Positions 33,938-42,330 of a stretch of DNA of 64,000 bases are shown here, one piece after another. Positions within the stretch are counted from its first letter, which is position 1. Each line of letters starts with the position of its first letter. Source of the stretch: Paenibacillus sp. SY21-1 (GTDB taxonomy: Bacteria > Bacillota > Bacilli > Paenibacillales > Paenibacillaceae); NCBI RefSeq assembly GCF_005222705.1, contig NZ_STGF01000027.1, positions 37,422 to 101,421 on the forward strand. Reading direction: 5' to 3'. Both the position numbers and the translations under genes were made by a program. Under the pieces are notes generated by a model, which had not been told where the DNA came from, searched no databases, and saw only the letters and a list, made by a program, of their open reading frames with translations.

Positions 33938-34825
33938 TTAGATGAGACCCTGTCCATTCTGCTGTTTGCGATAACGATTTGGAGTCATGCCAAATTCCTT
34001 TCGAAAGACAAATGAAAAATAACTGGCACTCTGAAATCCGCAAGATAATGCTACATCGCTAATGGACCGGTCTGTTCCAATCAGTAATTCACAACTTTTC
34101 TTCAGACGGTATTTTGTCAAATATTCATTTGGCGTTTGCCCCAGATATTCTCCAAATAGTTTACAGCAGTGAGTTCTGCTTGCGGAGCCTGAGGCTGCTA
34201 TATCGTCAAGCGTCATTTTATTTTCATAATTCCCATGAATAAATGCAGTCATTTTCCAAATATAAAACCAGGCATGATCCATTGCGATTTGTTGGCTTCT
34301 CTCTACAATATGTTTCCCTATTGTTGCACATAATGAAACGGCTAGCGAAAGCAAGGCAAGAGGGTTTCGGTTGGCGCTGTACATCTCTTCATAAAGGTGA
34401 CCTATGCAAAGGAGCGCTTCTTGATGCCATGGGACATCTCTCTTCAATACAATATAGTCTTCTGTATTTGAACCGAATTTCTCTTCCCAATATTCATTTC
34501 CCTCCCAGCGTTCTGTTCCGATGATCGAAGGATGAATACATACCACGATGTAAATGCAATCTGTCCTATCGGAAGAATAGCCATAATGCAATCGTTTGCT
34601 ATTTACAAATATCCCCTGGCCTTTCTCTAGAGATACCATTTCTCCATGTACATTAAAATTCATGACCCCGTCCAAAATGGAGATGAATTCTAAATCCGCA
34701 TGCCAATGACAGGCTGCTGCGAAATTATCGAAATGAATTAAAGTTCCCTTTACAACTCTGAGTTTGAGATGGGTTAAATTGTACCTGACTTGTTCAGACA
34801 GATCGGAAAATACGTCCAGCTGCAA
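33938..34825 (-). CDS. AraC-family transcriptional regulator
   Basis: 295 residues from TTG 34825, with AGGAGG about 9 bases upstream; no closer ATG. Cupin-like sensor ~30-110 (CHWHADLEFISILDG), then a double helix-turn-helix ~190-285 (LDDIAASGSASRTHCCKLF; SASYFSFVFRKEFGMTPNRYR). It is divergent from a MATE transporter gene, with two near-identical repeats in between that may be its operators. Confidence 0.88.
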   Translation of the reverse strand: MQLDVFSDLSEQVRYNLTHLKLRVVKGTLIHFDNFAAACHWHADLEFISILDGVMNFNVHGEMVSLEKGQGIFVNSKRLHYGYSSDRTDCIYIVVCIHPSIIGTERWEGNEYWEEKFGSNTEDYIVLKRDVPWHQEALLCIGHLYEEMYSANRNPLALLSLAVSLCATIGKHIVERSQQIAMDHAWFYIWKMTAFIHGNYENKMTLDDIAASGSASRTHCCKLFGEYLGQTPNEYLTKYRLKKSCELLIGTDRSISDVALSCGFQSASYFSFVFRKEFGMTPNRYRKQQNGQGLI

Positions 34826-34851
34826 AATAACGCTCCTCCTAGCGGAATACG

Positions 34852-34924
34852 ATTTTTATATTATTATACTCAATTTTTATGGTTTTCAACTTCTATATGA
34901 TCTATTTTTATATTGTACTCCAAT
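34852..34924. promoter_or_regulatory. Direct repeat pair in the AraC-MATE intergenic region
   Basis: ATTTTTATATTATTATACTC at 34852-34871 recurs as ATTTTTATATTGTACTC at 34904-34920, starts 52 bases (about five helical turns) apart, between divergent genes. AraC proteins often bind such direct repeats; binding here is inferred. Confidence 0.45.
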
Positions 34925-34940
34925 AGAAAGAAGGTAGGAT

Positions 34941-36323
34941 ATGTGGCGTAATTTACTATCGTCGAACCATCTGGATAAGAGCTTTAATCAGCAGTTGATT
35001 CGTCTGGTCATACCAATTGCTTTACAGAACCTTATTTCTGCTTTAGCCGTGACGGTAGATGTCATAATGTTGGGTTTTATTAATCAATCTGCAATGTCAG
35101 CCGTCTCGCTGGCGGGTCAAGTGACGTTTGTATTAACGTTATTTTATATGGGGTTAGCTTCTGGAGTGGGAATTTTAACAGCACAGTATTGGGGAAAGCA
35201 GGATTTAAACACGATTGAACGGGTGTTAAGCATCGGATGTACGTATTCTTCAGTGGTTTCCTTTTTCTTTTTTGTGATTTCATTATTGATGCCAGATGTA
35301 CTTATGAGCCTATTTACGAATAATGGAGAACTTATTCGCTACGGTTCCAAGTTCCTGCAAGCTCTGTCCTTTTCCTACTTAGTGGCCGGTATTTCTCAAA
35401 TGTATTTTAGTGTAATAAGGAGTATGGAGAATGCACGTTTAAGTGCATGGATCAGTTCCATATGCCTCATTCTGAACATTCTTCTTAATTCCCTTAGTAT
35501 TTTTATTTTATTTCCGAATGATCCTGATAAGGCGATTGTAGCGGTTGCATTATCCACTGTTGTTGCTCGTATCATTGAATTCGGCATCTGTATCGTTCAC
35601 TCTGTTAAGGGGAACATAAAGCTGAAATTCCCAAAACGCGATACGGCTCAACGTAACTTGCAAAGAGATTATTTGAAATATACTGTCCCTATTCAAGGGA
35701 ATTATATGGTTTGGGGCTGTGCGATTACGGCGACAGCAGCAATAATCGGACATATCCATGCAGATCTGGTCGCTGCGAATTCTGTAGCTTCCGTTGTTAA
35801 AAATTTAGTGATTGTATTATGTGGAGGGATTGCCAGCGGTGGTTCTGTTCTAATCGGCAAATATTTGGGCAATGGCCAAATAGAGATGGCTAAAAAGGCT
35901 GGGACTATCATCATTACCTATTCGATTATATTTGGCATCTTGGCAGGCATCCTAACGTTGCTCATAAAGCCTTTCGTTTTTGATGTCGTAAGCTTAGATG
36001 TTCAGGCACAATATTATCTGAATGGGATGCTATTTATTTGTGCCTATTACTGTATTCCTAAATCAATGAACTCTGTAACCATTGGAGGGATTTTTGTTGC
36101 AGGAGGTGATTCCAAGTTTGGATTCTGGTGTGACACGATTGTGATGTGGGCCATCATTTTACCATTAGCGTATATAAGTGCTTTTGTGTGGCAGCTCCCG
36201 CCCATAGCTGTATTCGCCATTATATGTTTGGACGAAGTAATTAAAGCGCCAATTGCCTTCATCCGCTACCGTCAATATAAATGGCTAAACAATATTACAA
36301 GAGATCTTTCAACTGAAAAGTGA
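34941..36323 (+). CDS. MATE-family efflux transporter
   Basis: 460 residues, twelve predicted membrane helices in two homologous halves. Typical motifs: LVIPIALQNLISALAVTVDV near the start, MLGFINQSAMSAVSLAGQV, and the second-half equivalent VAANSVASVVKNLV. These are H+ or Na+ driven exporters of drugs or metabolites. AAGAAGG precedes ATG 34941. The AraC gene alongside probably induces it. An O-acetyltransferase gene follows by 30 bases and may be co-transcribed. Confidence 0.9.
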   Translation: MWRNLLSSNHLDKSFNQQLIRLVIPIALQNLISALAVTVDVIMLGFINQSAMSAVSLAGQVTFVLTLFYMGLASGVGILTAQYWGKQDLNTIERVLSIGCTYSSVVSFFFFVISLLMPDVLMSLFTNNGELIRYGSKFLQALSFSYLVAGISQMYFSVIRSMENARLSAWISSICLILNILLNSLSIFILFPNDPDKAIVAVALSTVVARIIEFGICIVHSVKGNIKLKFPKRDTAQRNLQRDYLKYTVPIQGNYMVWGCAITATAAIIGHIHADLVAANSVASVVKNLVIVLCGGIASGGSVLIGKYLGNGQIEMAKKAGTIIITYSIIFGILAGILTLLIKPFVFDVVSLDVQAQYYLNGMLFICAYYCIPKSMNSVTIGGIFVAGGDSKFGFWCDTIVMWAIILPLAYISAFVWQLPPIAVFAIICLDEVIKAPIAFIRYRQYKWLNNITRDLSTEK

Positions 36324-36353
36324 TCAATAAATTAATTATTATGAGGTGTGAAC

Positions 36354-36968
36354 ATGAATATAAAAGAAAAACTTCACAATGGTGGTTTGTATTTGCCTGG
36401 GAATGAAGAGCTCGCAAAGGAACAAGCTCTGTGTCTTGATCGACTATACGATTTTAATCATACACGTCCGCTGGAACACGAAAAAAGAACAACCCTGCTG
36501 AAAGAAATGTTTGCTGAAATTGGCGAAGACTGCTACATCGAACCACCGTTTCATTCCAATTGGGGCGGTAAGCATGTTCATTTTGGCAAAAATATTTATG
36601 CGAACTTTAATCTGACATTGGTTGACGATACCCACATCTATGTTGGGGATTACACCATGTTCGGGCCGAACGTTACGGTGGCAACTGCGGGGCATCCGAT
36701 TTTACCCGAACTGCGAAAAAAAGCATATCAATACAACGCCCCTGTTACGATAGGGAAAAATTGTTGGATAGGCGCTGGTGCGATTTTGCTTCCAGGTGTC
36801 GCAATTGGCGATAACACCGTTATTGGAGCAGGAAGTGTTGTAACAAAAGACCTCCCGTCTAACGTAATTGCTGTGGGTAACCCATGTAAAGTGCTAAGAG
36901 AAATTTCTGGGCATGATATAAAGTTTTACTTCAAAGATCGAAAAATTGATTATTCATCTTTGGATTGA
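36354..36968 (+). CDS. Maltose/galactoside O-acetyltransferase-like (hexapeptide repeat)
   Basis: 204 residues from ATG 36354 behind GAGGTG. N-terminal helical cap (~1-60; ALCLDRLYDFNHTRP) and left-handed beta-helix with the LacA/Maa pattern: NFNLTLVDDTHIYVGDYTMF, TAGHPILP (catalytic His), NCWIGAGAILLPGVAIGDNT and AVGNPCKVLREI. It acetylates sugars or related acceptors from acetyl-CoA. Second gene after the MATE transporter. The frame continues past its stop into a second copy. Confidence 0.88.
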   Translation: MNIKEKLHNGGLYLPGNEELAKEQALCLDRLYDFNHTRPLEHEKRTTLLKEMFAEIGEDCYIEPPFHSNWGGKHVHFGKNIYANFNLTLVDDTHIYVGDYTMFGPNVTVATAGHPILPELRKKAYQYNAPVTIGKNCWIGAGAILLPGVAIGDNTVIGAGSVVTKDLPSNVIAVGNPCKVLREISGHDIKFYFKDRKIDYSSLD

Positions 36969-37448
36969 TCCATAAATGAAATATTTGGAAGAGAAACAAA
37001 GGCGTGGATTGAGCCTCCCTTTTACTTCTGTTATGGAACCAACATTGAGCTTGGAGAAGATGCTTATATCAATTTTAATTGCAATTTTGTTGATGACACA
37101 AAAATTATTATTGGAAAAAATGTGATGTTTGGACCCGCTGTAACCATTGCAACCGTTGGGCATCCGATAAACCCTAAATATCGAGGGTATATGTATGCGG
37201 ACCCCGTAACCATAGCAAATAATTGTTGGATTGGAGCCGGAGCTATTATCTGTCCTGGAGTCACTATCGGTGAAAACAGTGTAATAGGGGCCGGTAGTGT
37301 TGTAACTAAAGATATTCCAGCTCATTCTGTTGCTGTTGGCAATCCTTGCAGGGTGCTGCGTACGATTAATGAACATGATATGAAGCATTACTATAAAGAT
37401 AGAGAAATCACACAAGTGGATTTGGACGAAGAAGCTGATCTGAGATGA
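36969..37448 (+). pseudogene. Second O-acetyltransferase copy, N-terminally truncated
   Basis: Immediately after the TGA of the first copy, in the same frame, the sequence reads SINEIFGRETKAWIEPPF and continues through NFVDDTKIIIGKNVMFGP, TVGHPINP, NNCWIGAGAIICPGV to a stop at 37446. It is a diverged hexapeptide transferase lacking the ~45-residue helical cap and any ribosome site or start at the right place. An internal ATG at 37122 would make only half the helix. It looks like the remains of a tandem duplication. Confidence 0.7.
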
Positions 37449-37569
37449 TTACATGCAAGATTGCATTTCACTACCAAAAACAGGTCGAACGCCAGGCTTC
37501 TATCGTCTTCCGAGCCCTTTCCGCTTATGAACGACGTGATTTGCAAACATGCCAATCACTATGGACATT

Positions 37570-37605
37570 AAAAAAGATGACTCCTGATAAATGCAGAAGT
37601 CATCT
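37570..37605 (-). terminator. Terminator after the micro-gene pair
   Basis: AGATGACT (37575-37582) pairs with AGTCATCT (37598-37605), followed on the minus strand by TTTTTTAAT. It lies ~70 bases after the 41-residue gene. Confidence 0.7.
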
Positions 37606-37674
37606 GATCGCTCCTTAAGCTATCGGGAAGCTTTGTATTCATTTTCTACAAATAGGGTCATAGTTCACCCGTTA

Positions 37675-37800
37675 TCATTTTTGGTTTTCCTTGTTTTCAT
37701 CGTCTTTTGGAATGGTAATATAATGGGCAGGTACTAGCAATCCAAACGCCAACAGTGCAAGCATACCGAAGAAGAAAAGATAGATGGCAGCAGCATCCAT
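37675..37800 (-). CDS. 41-residue single-pass membrane micro-protein
   Basis: MDAAAIYLFFFGMLALLAFG, then LLVPAHYITIPKDD and a charged tail to a TGA at 37675. There is one membrane helix (~5-25) and a hydrophilic C-terminus. GGAGG lies 9 bases upstream. Its ATG shares a base with the stop of the upstream micro-gene (TAATG), so the two are translationally coupled. Small single-helix subunits of this size accompany cytochrome oxidases and transporters in Bacilli, but I recognise no family. It sits under a probable Fnr-type promoter. Confidence 0.6.
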   Translation of the reverse strand: MDAAAIYLFFFGMLALLAFGLLVPAHYITIPKDDENKENQK

Positions 37801-37940
37801 TATTTTACGCCTCCATTCAACGTTTGACCTGTCGGAAATGCCTTATCAATCGGTTCCATGTCCAATGCGCCCTTTACGAGGATGCTTAGTACAACGAGTA
37901 TTGCTATGTTGAATCCCATGATCATGAACATAACTTCCAT
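37800..37940 (-). CDS. 46-residue single-pass membrane micro-protein
   Basis: MEVMFMIMGFNIAILVVLSI, then LVKGALDMEPIDKAF and a short polar tail. One membrane helix (~5-24). AAGGAG lies 8 bases before ATG 37940. It overlaps the following micro-gene by one base. The pair lies alone between terminators, ~135 bases downstream of a predicted transcription start. No family recognised; probably a two-subunit membrane peptide made under oxygen limitation (inference from the promoter). Confidence 0.6.
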   Translation of the reverse strand: MEVMFMIMGFNIAILVVLSILVKGALDMEPIDKAFPTGQTLNGGVK

Positions 37941-38081
37941 TAGCCCCACTCCTTGGTAAAATATTATGATTCACAGAAACGGTTTGAAACATGAGTAATA
38001 TGGATTCCTCAAGTGCAGGCACTAAAACAGTAGCTATAACCTCACTTGTGTAAATGCGCCCCTTGCATTCTTTCTAAGATT

Positions 38082-38124
38082 ATTGTACCCCTGCCTCAAC
38101 CTTAGGGATGTGATTTATATCACA
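38082..38124 (-). promoter_or_regulatory. Class-II Fnr/Crp-type promoter for the micro-gene pair
   Basis: A perfect TGTGA-N6-TCACA palindrome (38109-38124) stands upstream of a -10 hexamer TACAAT (38087-38082, minus strand). If the start is 7 bases past the -10, the palindrome centre lies at -41.5, the standard activator position. Bacillus Fnr recognises this consensus, so anaerobic activation is the likely reading. Motif and spacing are seen; the regulator is inferred. Confidence 0.7.
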
Positions 38125-38239
38125 AACTGCAATAATTCTTCTTCAACCTGCGGGAATGCTACTTATTTTTCAATACAACAAGCCGAGCCGGTCACGAGTT
38201 TTATGTCTTTATCCGTTTGGAAGCTTTCTATGGCTTTGT

Positions 38240-38286
38240 AACGTCAAATAGCCCCGCCTGTTTTCTGGGCGGGGCTATTTGACGTT
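38240..38286. terminator. Perfect 19-bp inverted repeat, strong terminator-like hairpin
   Basis: AACGTCAAATAGCCCCGCC (38240-38258) is exactly complementary to 38268-38286 with a 9-base loop. The stem has a GC core flanked by AT-rich ends, as in bidirectional terminators. It separates the micro-gene promoter from the glycosidase locus. Confidence 0.7.
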
Positions 38287-38442
38287 GCAATGAAACAAAA
38301 TCATCTCATGTCTATGGAGGCGTATAGTCACTATGCAGCACCTTATTGACCCAAAGGATGCCCACCAGAGAGCGTCTAAATGAACCGACTGACTTGCCCT
38401 ATCTTGACCCTTGAACGTTCGCCCGCATGCAAAGCGTGCTTA

Positions 38443-38704
38443 CTAGGCATTGCCCCCGCGGCCAATCATGCTGTACACTTTTCCTTCATGTCCGGTCGCT
38501 ACCTGAATAGGCGGCTTCGTATAGTCGTCCCATGAAAGCTCGGGGAAATTAACTGGTTGTTGATTATAAAGCGGGTGTCGCCGATCTCGTTGCCGTCCAG
38601 CACGATAAAGTGATCAATACTCACATGGCTGTTGTAGGAACCCGCAGCGTTCTCCCCAACAACTTCAATTCGAATCGTGTGGTCACCGTATGATAATTCT
38701 TCTA
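38443..38704 (-). pseudogene. C-terminal remnant of a carbohydrate-active protein
   Basis: The minus strand reads PPIEELSYGDHTIRIEVVGE and SHVSIDHFIVLDGNEIGD, a beta-sandwich found at the end of many glycosidases. A frameshift near 38552 is followed by VNFPELSWDDYTKPPIQVAT to TAG at 38443. No start or catalytic part is left. It lies directly behind the GH115 gene. The bases from 38287 to 38442 show nothing recognisable. Confidence 0.5.
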
Positions 38705-38735
38705 TCGGCGGCCCGTTCTTCCTTCTCTTGCATCC

Positions 38736-40820
38736 TTACAGCGTCTTCGTTCGCTCGAAATGCGCCTTGAGCAGACCCGCAAGCTTGTCGTCGGACAACG
38801 GATTCCGGTGAGTGTTCTCTAAATAGATGTACTTCTCGGTTTCCGGCATTAGAAATTCCTTGTACCACAGGAAGAAGTCCGGACTGTCCCCATGCATTCG
38901 GATGAAGCGCCTCAGCGTATCCACGTTGTTCACCGTGCACTCGATATTCGTCAACCAATCGGCTCGGTAAAAGCTCTCCCACTTGCCGTGCTCGGCCTGC
39001 CTCAGAACGTCCAATGACTCGCTATATTTCCACAGCGATTGCGAGGCATGCACGAAAGCTTGCGGGAACCGTCCTTCGCGATAGGCTTCGTAGGATCGAC
39101 ACAGCCAGTAAAAGCCTTCGCAGCCCGTCAGATGGAGGACGCCGTGAAAGCGCAAATGGTCGCTCGCCCTGCGGGCGTCATCCGCTCCCAGCTTGGCAAT
39201 AACGGCTTCGCATTGCGCCAGCCAATCCGCCCATTTCGTCATCCCGACTTCCAGACGCTCCCGGAATAGCCGCACTTGATCCGGAAAGGACTCTTCGCCG
39301 GCCGCCCACTTCAATCGGGGATCCGCCTGTTCGCCGCGCCCGCTTAGCCAGTGCCCGATAATCTTGCGGGCAGGATGATGATAGTATTCGTCACCCGCCC
39401 AATCGTCGGGATTCGGTCCGTAGGGGATGGCGGCATCCGCATAACTCCGATATAACGCCGCAAGCTCTGGAGCGTGGGATTCGGAAAAATAGTTTTGCAC
39501 AAACGCTTTCAGATGAGCGTCGATATCCGTATGCTCCTCGCTCCACAGCTCTCGTACGACGTCGAGCGCATAGGCATGCGGCCGGATATTCCCGCAATTG
39601 ACAAGCAGATATTCATCCGCTCCGGCCTCGAACGCCCCCTCCAGCTCCTCCTTCAGAAAGGATGCAGGACCCGGGAACAAGGTCAGGTGATTGGAAGCCT
39701 GCAAATCGTGGAACATCACATGGTAATATACGCCGTGTTTACCACCATCCTCTGCGGACGGAAGCGACGGCACGCGGTGGTTGAGGTTGCCGTGCCTACG
39801 CGACACCATCTTCCCGTATCCGTTGTCGGCCCACACTTTAATAATATCGGCCGGCAAATCTATATAGCCGCCCTTATACAGCTCGGCGATTTCGCCGTAC
39901 AATGCAACGCTGCACACCGGCTCGGAAACGGCATTTCGAATCATGTCATATTGCTTTCTTACGACACGGCCGATCATCGCTCCCCGCTTCTCTGGCGTAT
40001 CGAAGGCCGGGTCCTGTTCCCAGAAGGGCTGATCGCCTTGTCCTCTGAACGACAGCACCCAGACAACCTTCTTATCCTTCTGCTCCTGAATCGCCTCATC
40101 CCAAAGCGCTTCGAACAGCTCGGGATGCAGCTGGTAGCTTGCGTGCTTCCCCGGATAAGCGCGCAGGAACATCTCGGCCCCCAGTGGCTCGGCATGATGA
40201 TGCGTCACCCACAAGCCCATCTCCGCCGCTACCTCGTAATGGACCCCGTCGCGAGGCAAGTCCGTACCGGGAATAACCATATTGCCGCCGCATCGAAGCA
40301 ATGCTTCGAATACCGGTTCCCATACTTCCCGGGATGGCGGGTATGGCTTCTTCCATCCGATCAGGCAAACTTCGTCATTCACGAACCAGCCGCGGTAACG
40401 CACCTTCCGGGCAGGCGAATCGTAAGGCGTGCGCGGTATCACGATTTGATCAACGCGAGCAATCGTTTGATCCATCCAATACCAGAACGGCTGAATGCCC
40501 AGGAAGCGCTTGCTGAATTCCAACATGCCATAGACAAGACCCAAGTCGTCGCTGCCCGCGATGACCATCGCATCTGCCGAGGGAAACCGGAATCCGAATG
40601 CTTCGAAGCGCAGCGGCGATTCATCTTTGCCGACGTATCGTATCGTTAAGTCTGCGTGTTCATCCGCCCCCTTAACGAGCTGCGGTTTTGTCCCGAGCAC
40701 GGTTTCAATGTCCCGCGTCAGCATGCGAAGCGCGTGTTGGACCGGAGCTGTCGATCTGGCTTCAAGCCTGATGCGTATGGCTCCCGCTAAACGAAAAACC
40801 CCTTTTTCCGTATAAAGCAT
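38736..40820 (-). CDS. Glycoside hydrolase family 115-like protein (alpha-glucuronidase type)
   Basis: 694 residues from ATG 40820, with AGGAGG 6 bases upstream; an upstream in-frame ATG lacks this. N-terminal alpha/beta domain, then GH115-like motifs: RYRGWFVNDEVCLIGW (~147-162), HHHAEPLGAEMFLRA (~215-230), VVWVLSFRGQGDQPFWEQD (~255-273). GH115 enzymes remove glucuronic acid from xylan or arabinogalactan side chains. There is no signal peptide, so it would act on imported oligosaccharides, consistent with the ABC transporter genes upstream. Match to the family is by motif only; fine specificity is unknown. Confidence 0.78.
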   Translation of the reverse strand: MLYTEKGVFRLAGAIRIRLEARSTAPVQHALRMLTRDIETVLGTKPQLVKGADEHADLTIRYVGKDESPLRFEAFGFRFPSADAMVIAGSDDLGLVYGMLEFSKRFLGIQPFWYWMDQTIARVDQIVIPRTPYDSPARKVRYRGWFVNDEVCLIGWKKPYPPSREVWEPVFEALLRCGGNMVIPGTDLPRDGVHYEVAAEMGLWVTHHHAEPLGAEMFLRAYPGKHASYQLHPELFEALWDEAIQEQKDKKVVWVLSFRGQGDQPFWEQDPAFDTPEKRGAMIGRVVRKQYDMIRNAVSEPVCSVALYGEIAELYKGGYIDLPADIIKVWADNGYGKMVSRRHGNLNHRVPSLPSAEDGGKHGVYYHVMFHDLQASNHLTLFPGPASFLKEELEGAFEAGADEYLLVNCGNIRPHAYALDVVRELWSEEHTDIDAHLKAFVQNYFSESHAPELAALYRSYADAAIPYGPNPDDWAGDEYYHHPARKIIGHWLSGRGEQADPRLKWAAGEESFPDQVRLFRERLEVGMTKWADWLAQCEAVIAKLGADDARRASDHLRFHGVLHLTGCEGFYWLCRSYEAYREGRFPQAFVHASQSLWKYSESLDVLRQAEHGKWESFYRADWLTNIECTVNNVDTLRRFIRMHGDSPDFFLWYKEFLMPETEKYIYLENTHRNPLSDDKLAGLLKAHFERTKTL

Positions 40821-40973
40821 GCTTCTCCTCCTTAGAACGCCAATCGACGCCAAATCTATTATCATTATATCCTTATTCTGCATAAGACGGCCTGTTTCTA
40901 TGGATCAGGCCGCCTCAATTAAGCTGTGCATATAGGTTTTCGGGCTCTGTCAGAGCCTGAGTATAGGAGCAAT

Positions 40974-41404
40974 TTAGCCAAACGTATCCGCGTTCGGGTT
41001 GCCGGCAGCTTCGTCCGCCGCTCCTCCTGAGAATAAACGCTCGACGAACATTTCGGTCCATTCTGTCTCTGGGTCGAATCGTTCAGATTTGCAATAGCGG
41101 AGCAGCGATTGCAGCAGTTGTGTGGCCTCCGGCCGATCCTGCTGACTCCATAAATCGATCGAGCAGATGAGGAGACGTCCGCCGCCGACCTTCGCCTCGA
41201 AAGCCAAGCCGAGTCTATGCTGCCTCGCAACGTTGTCGATTACCTGCACAATTGGGCGATAATCCGGACCTGCCTCGTCGAGCACGACTGCCCTTGAGTT
41301 TTTCATGAGATGCCACCACTGCCACTCTGCGTGGAAATCCGTCGGGAAGCCGTTCCGGGCAGCGTCACCAGTGACGAGATAACTTCGCCATGCGACGTCC
41401 AGCT
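40974..41404 (-). pseudogene. C-terminal remnant of a GH2-like glycosidase
   Basis: The frame reads WRSYLVTGDAARNGFPTDFH, WQWWHLMKNSRAVVLDEAG, YRPIVQVIDNVARQHRLGLA and VGGGRLLICSIDL, the characteristic C-terminal beta domain of sugar-binding GH2-type proteins, and ends at 40974. Catalytic parts are missing and an in-frame stop lies just upstream. Around 41405-41460 a separate relic begins METTRKLSINQEYGPLFW, possibly the lost gene's start, so an internal deletion is likely. Confidence 0.65.
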
Positions 41405-41476
41405 ATCCAGAACAACGGCCCATATTCCTGATTGATCGATAGTTTCCTAGTCGTTTCCATATTTCGCACCATTGCC

Positions 41477-42325
41477 CTACCCCTTTAGCCCCGTCGTGCT
41501 TATACCTTCTACGATATAACGCTGGAAGAAGAAAAACACGGCGATCGGAGGAATGAGGGAGAGCGTGGCCATCGCAAACATGGCCGACCAGTCGGTGCCG
41601 GAGCTGGGGTCCGCGAACAGCCGAAGAGCGACGCCAAGCGTGTATAGCTTAGGCTGGCCTAAATAGATAAGCGCGCCGAAAAAATTGTCCCATGACCAAT
41701 AAAATTCGAAAATGGCCGTCGTCACAAGCGCCGGCACGATCAGCGGCAAGATGACGCGCAGGAAAATGCCCGCCCTGCTGCAGCCATCGATTTTCGCCGC
41801 CTCATCCAGCTCGTACGGGATCGTCCGTATGAACTGCATCATCAGAAAGACGAAGAAGGCGGAGCCGAAAAACGCCGGGACGATGAGCGGCAGAAACGTA
41901 TTGACCCAGCCGATCTCGTAGAAAATGATATATTGCGGAATTTGCACGATCTGTCCGGGAAGCAGCAGCGTCAGCATGAGGGTGCCGAACCAGAAGGCCT
42001 TCCCTTTGAATTTGATTCTGGCAAAGCCGTATGCAATCATCGAACAAGATACGATCGTGCCGACGACGACGGAGCATACGATAATAATCGTATTTTTAAA
42101 GAAGGTGCCGAATGTAATGCCAGCGAAGCCCTGCCAGCCTTTTGTATAGTTAGAGAAATCCCAAAGACTCGGAATGAGCGATTGCGCGCTGACGAATACC
42201 TGCGAAGTTTCTTTGAACGAGCTCGCTACCAGCCAAAGAAGCGGGTATAACGAAGCCGCGCCGATGACAAGACAAAGCAGATGAATGGTCAATTTTCCCC
42301 ACGAATAATTGAGTGATCTAGTCAT
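41477..42325 (-). CDS. Carbohydrate ABC transporter permease, MalG/AraQ-like
   Basis: 282 residues from ATG 42325, six bases after the stop of the upstream permease gene. Six membrane helices; EAA loop PYELDEAAKIDGCSRAGIFL at ~180. The late cytoplasmic FFFFQRYIVEGISTTGLKG ending is typical of MalG-type permeases. It pairs with the next permease and the binding protein encoded upstream. Confidence 0.9.
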   Translation of the reverse strand: MTRSLNYSWGKLTIHLLCLVIGAASLYPLLWLVASSFKETSQVFVSAQSLIPSLWDFSNYTKGWQGFAGITFGTFFKNTIIIVCSVVVGTIVSCSMIAYGFARIKFKGKAFWFGTLMLTLLLPGQIVQIPQYIIFYEIGWVNTFLPLIVPAFFGSAFFVFLMMQFIRTIPYELDEAAKIDGCSRAGIFLRVILPLIVPALVTTAIFEFYWSWDNFFGALIYLGQPKLYTLGVALRLFADPSSGTDWSAMFAMATLSLIPPIAVFFFFQRYIVEGISTTGLKG

Positions 42326-42330
42326 GGCCT

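Noticed and set aside
39474..40649. 391-codon plus-strand open frame inside the GH115 region
   Set aside because: Antisense to the GH115 gene, which has family motifs and a strong ribosome site; no recognisable product in the shadow frame.
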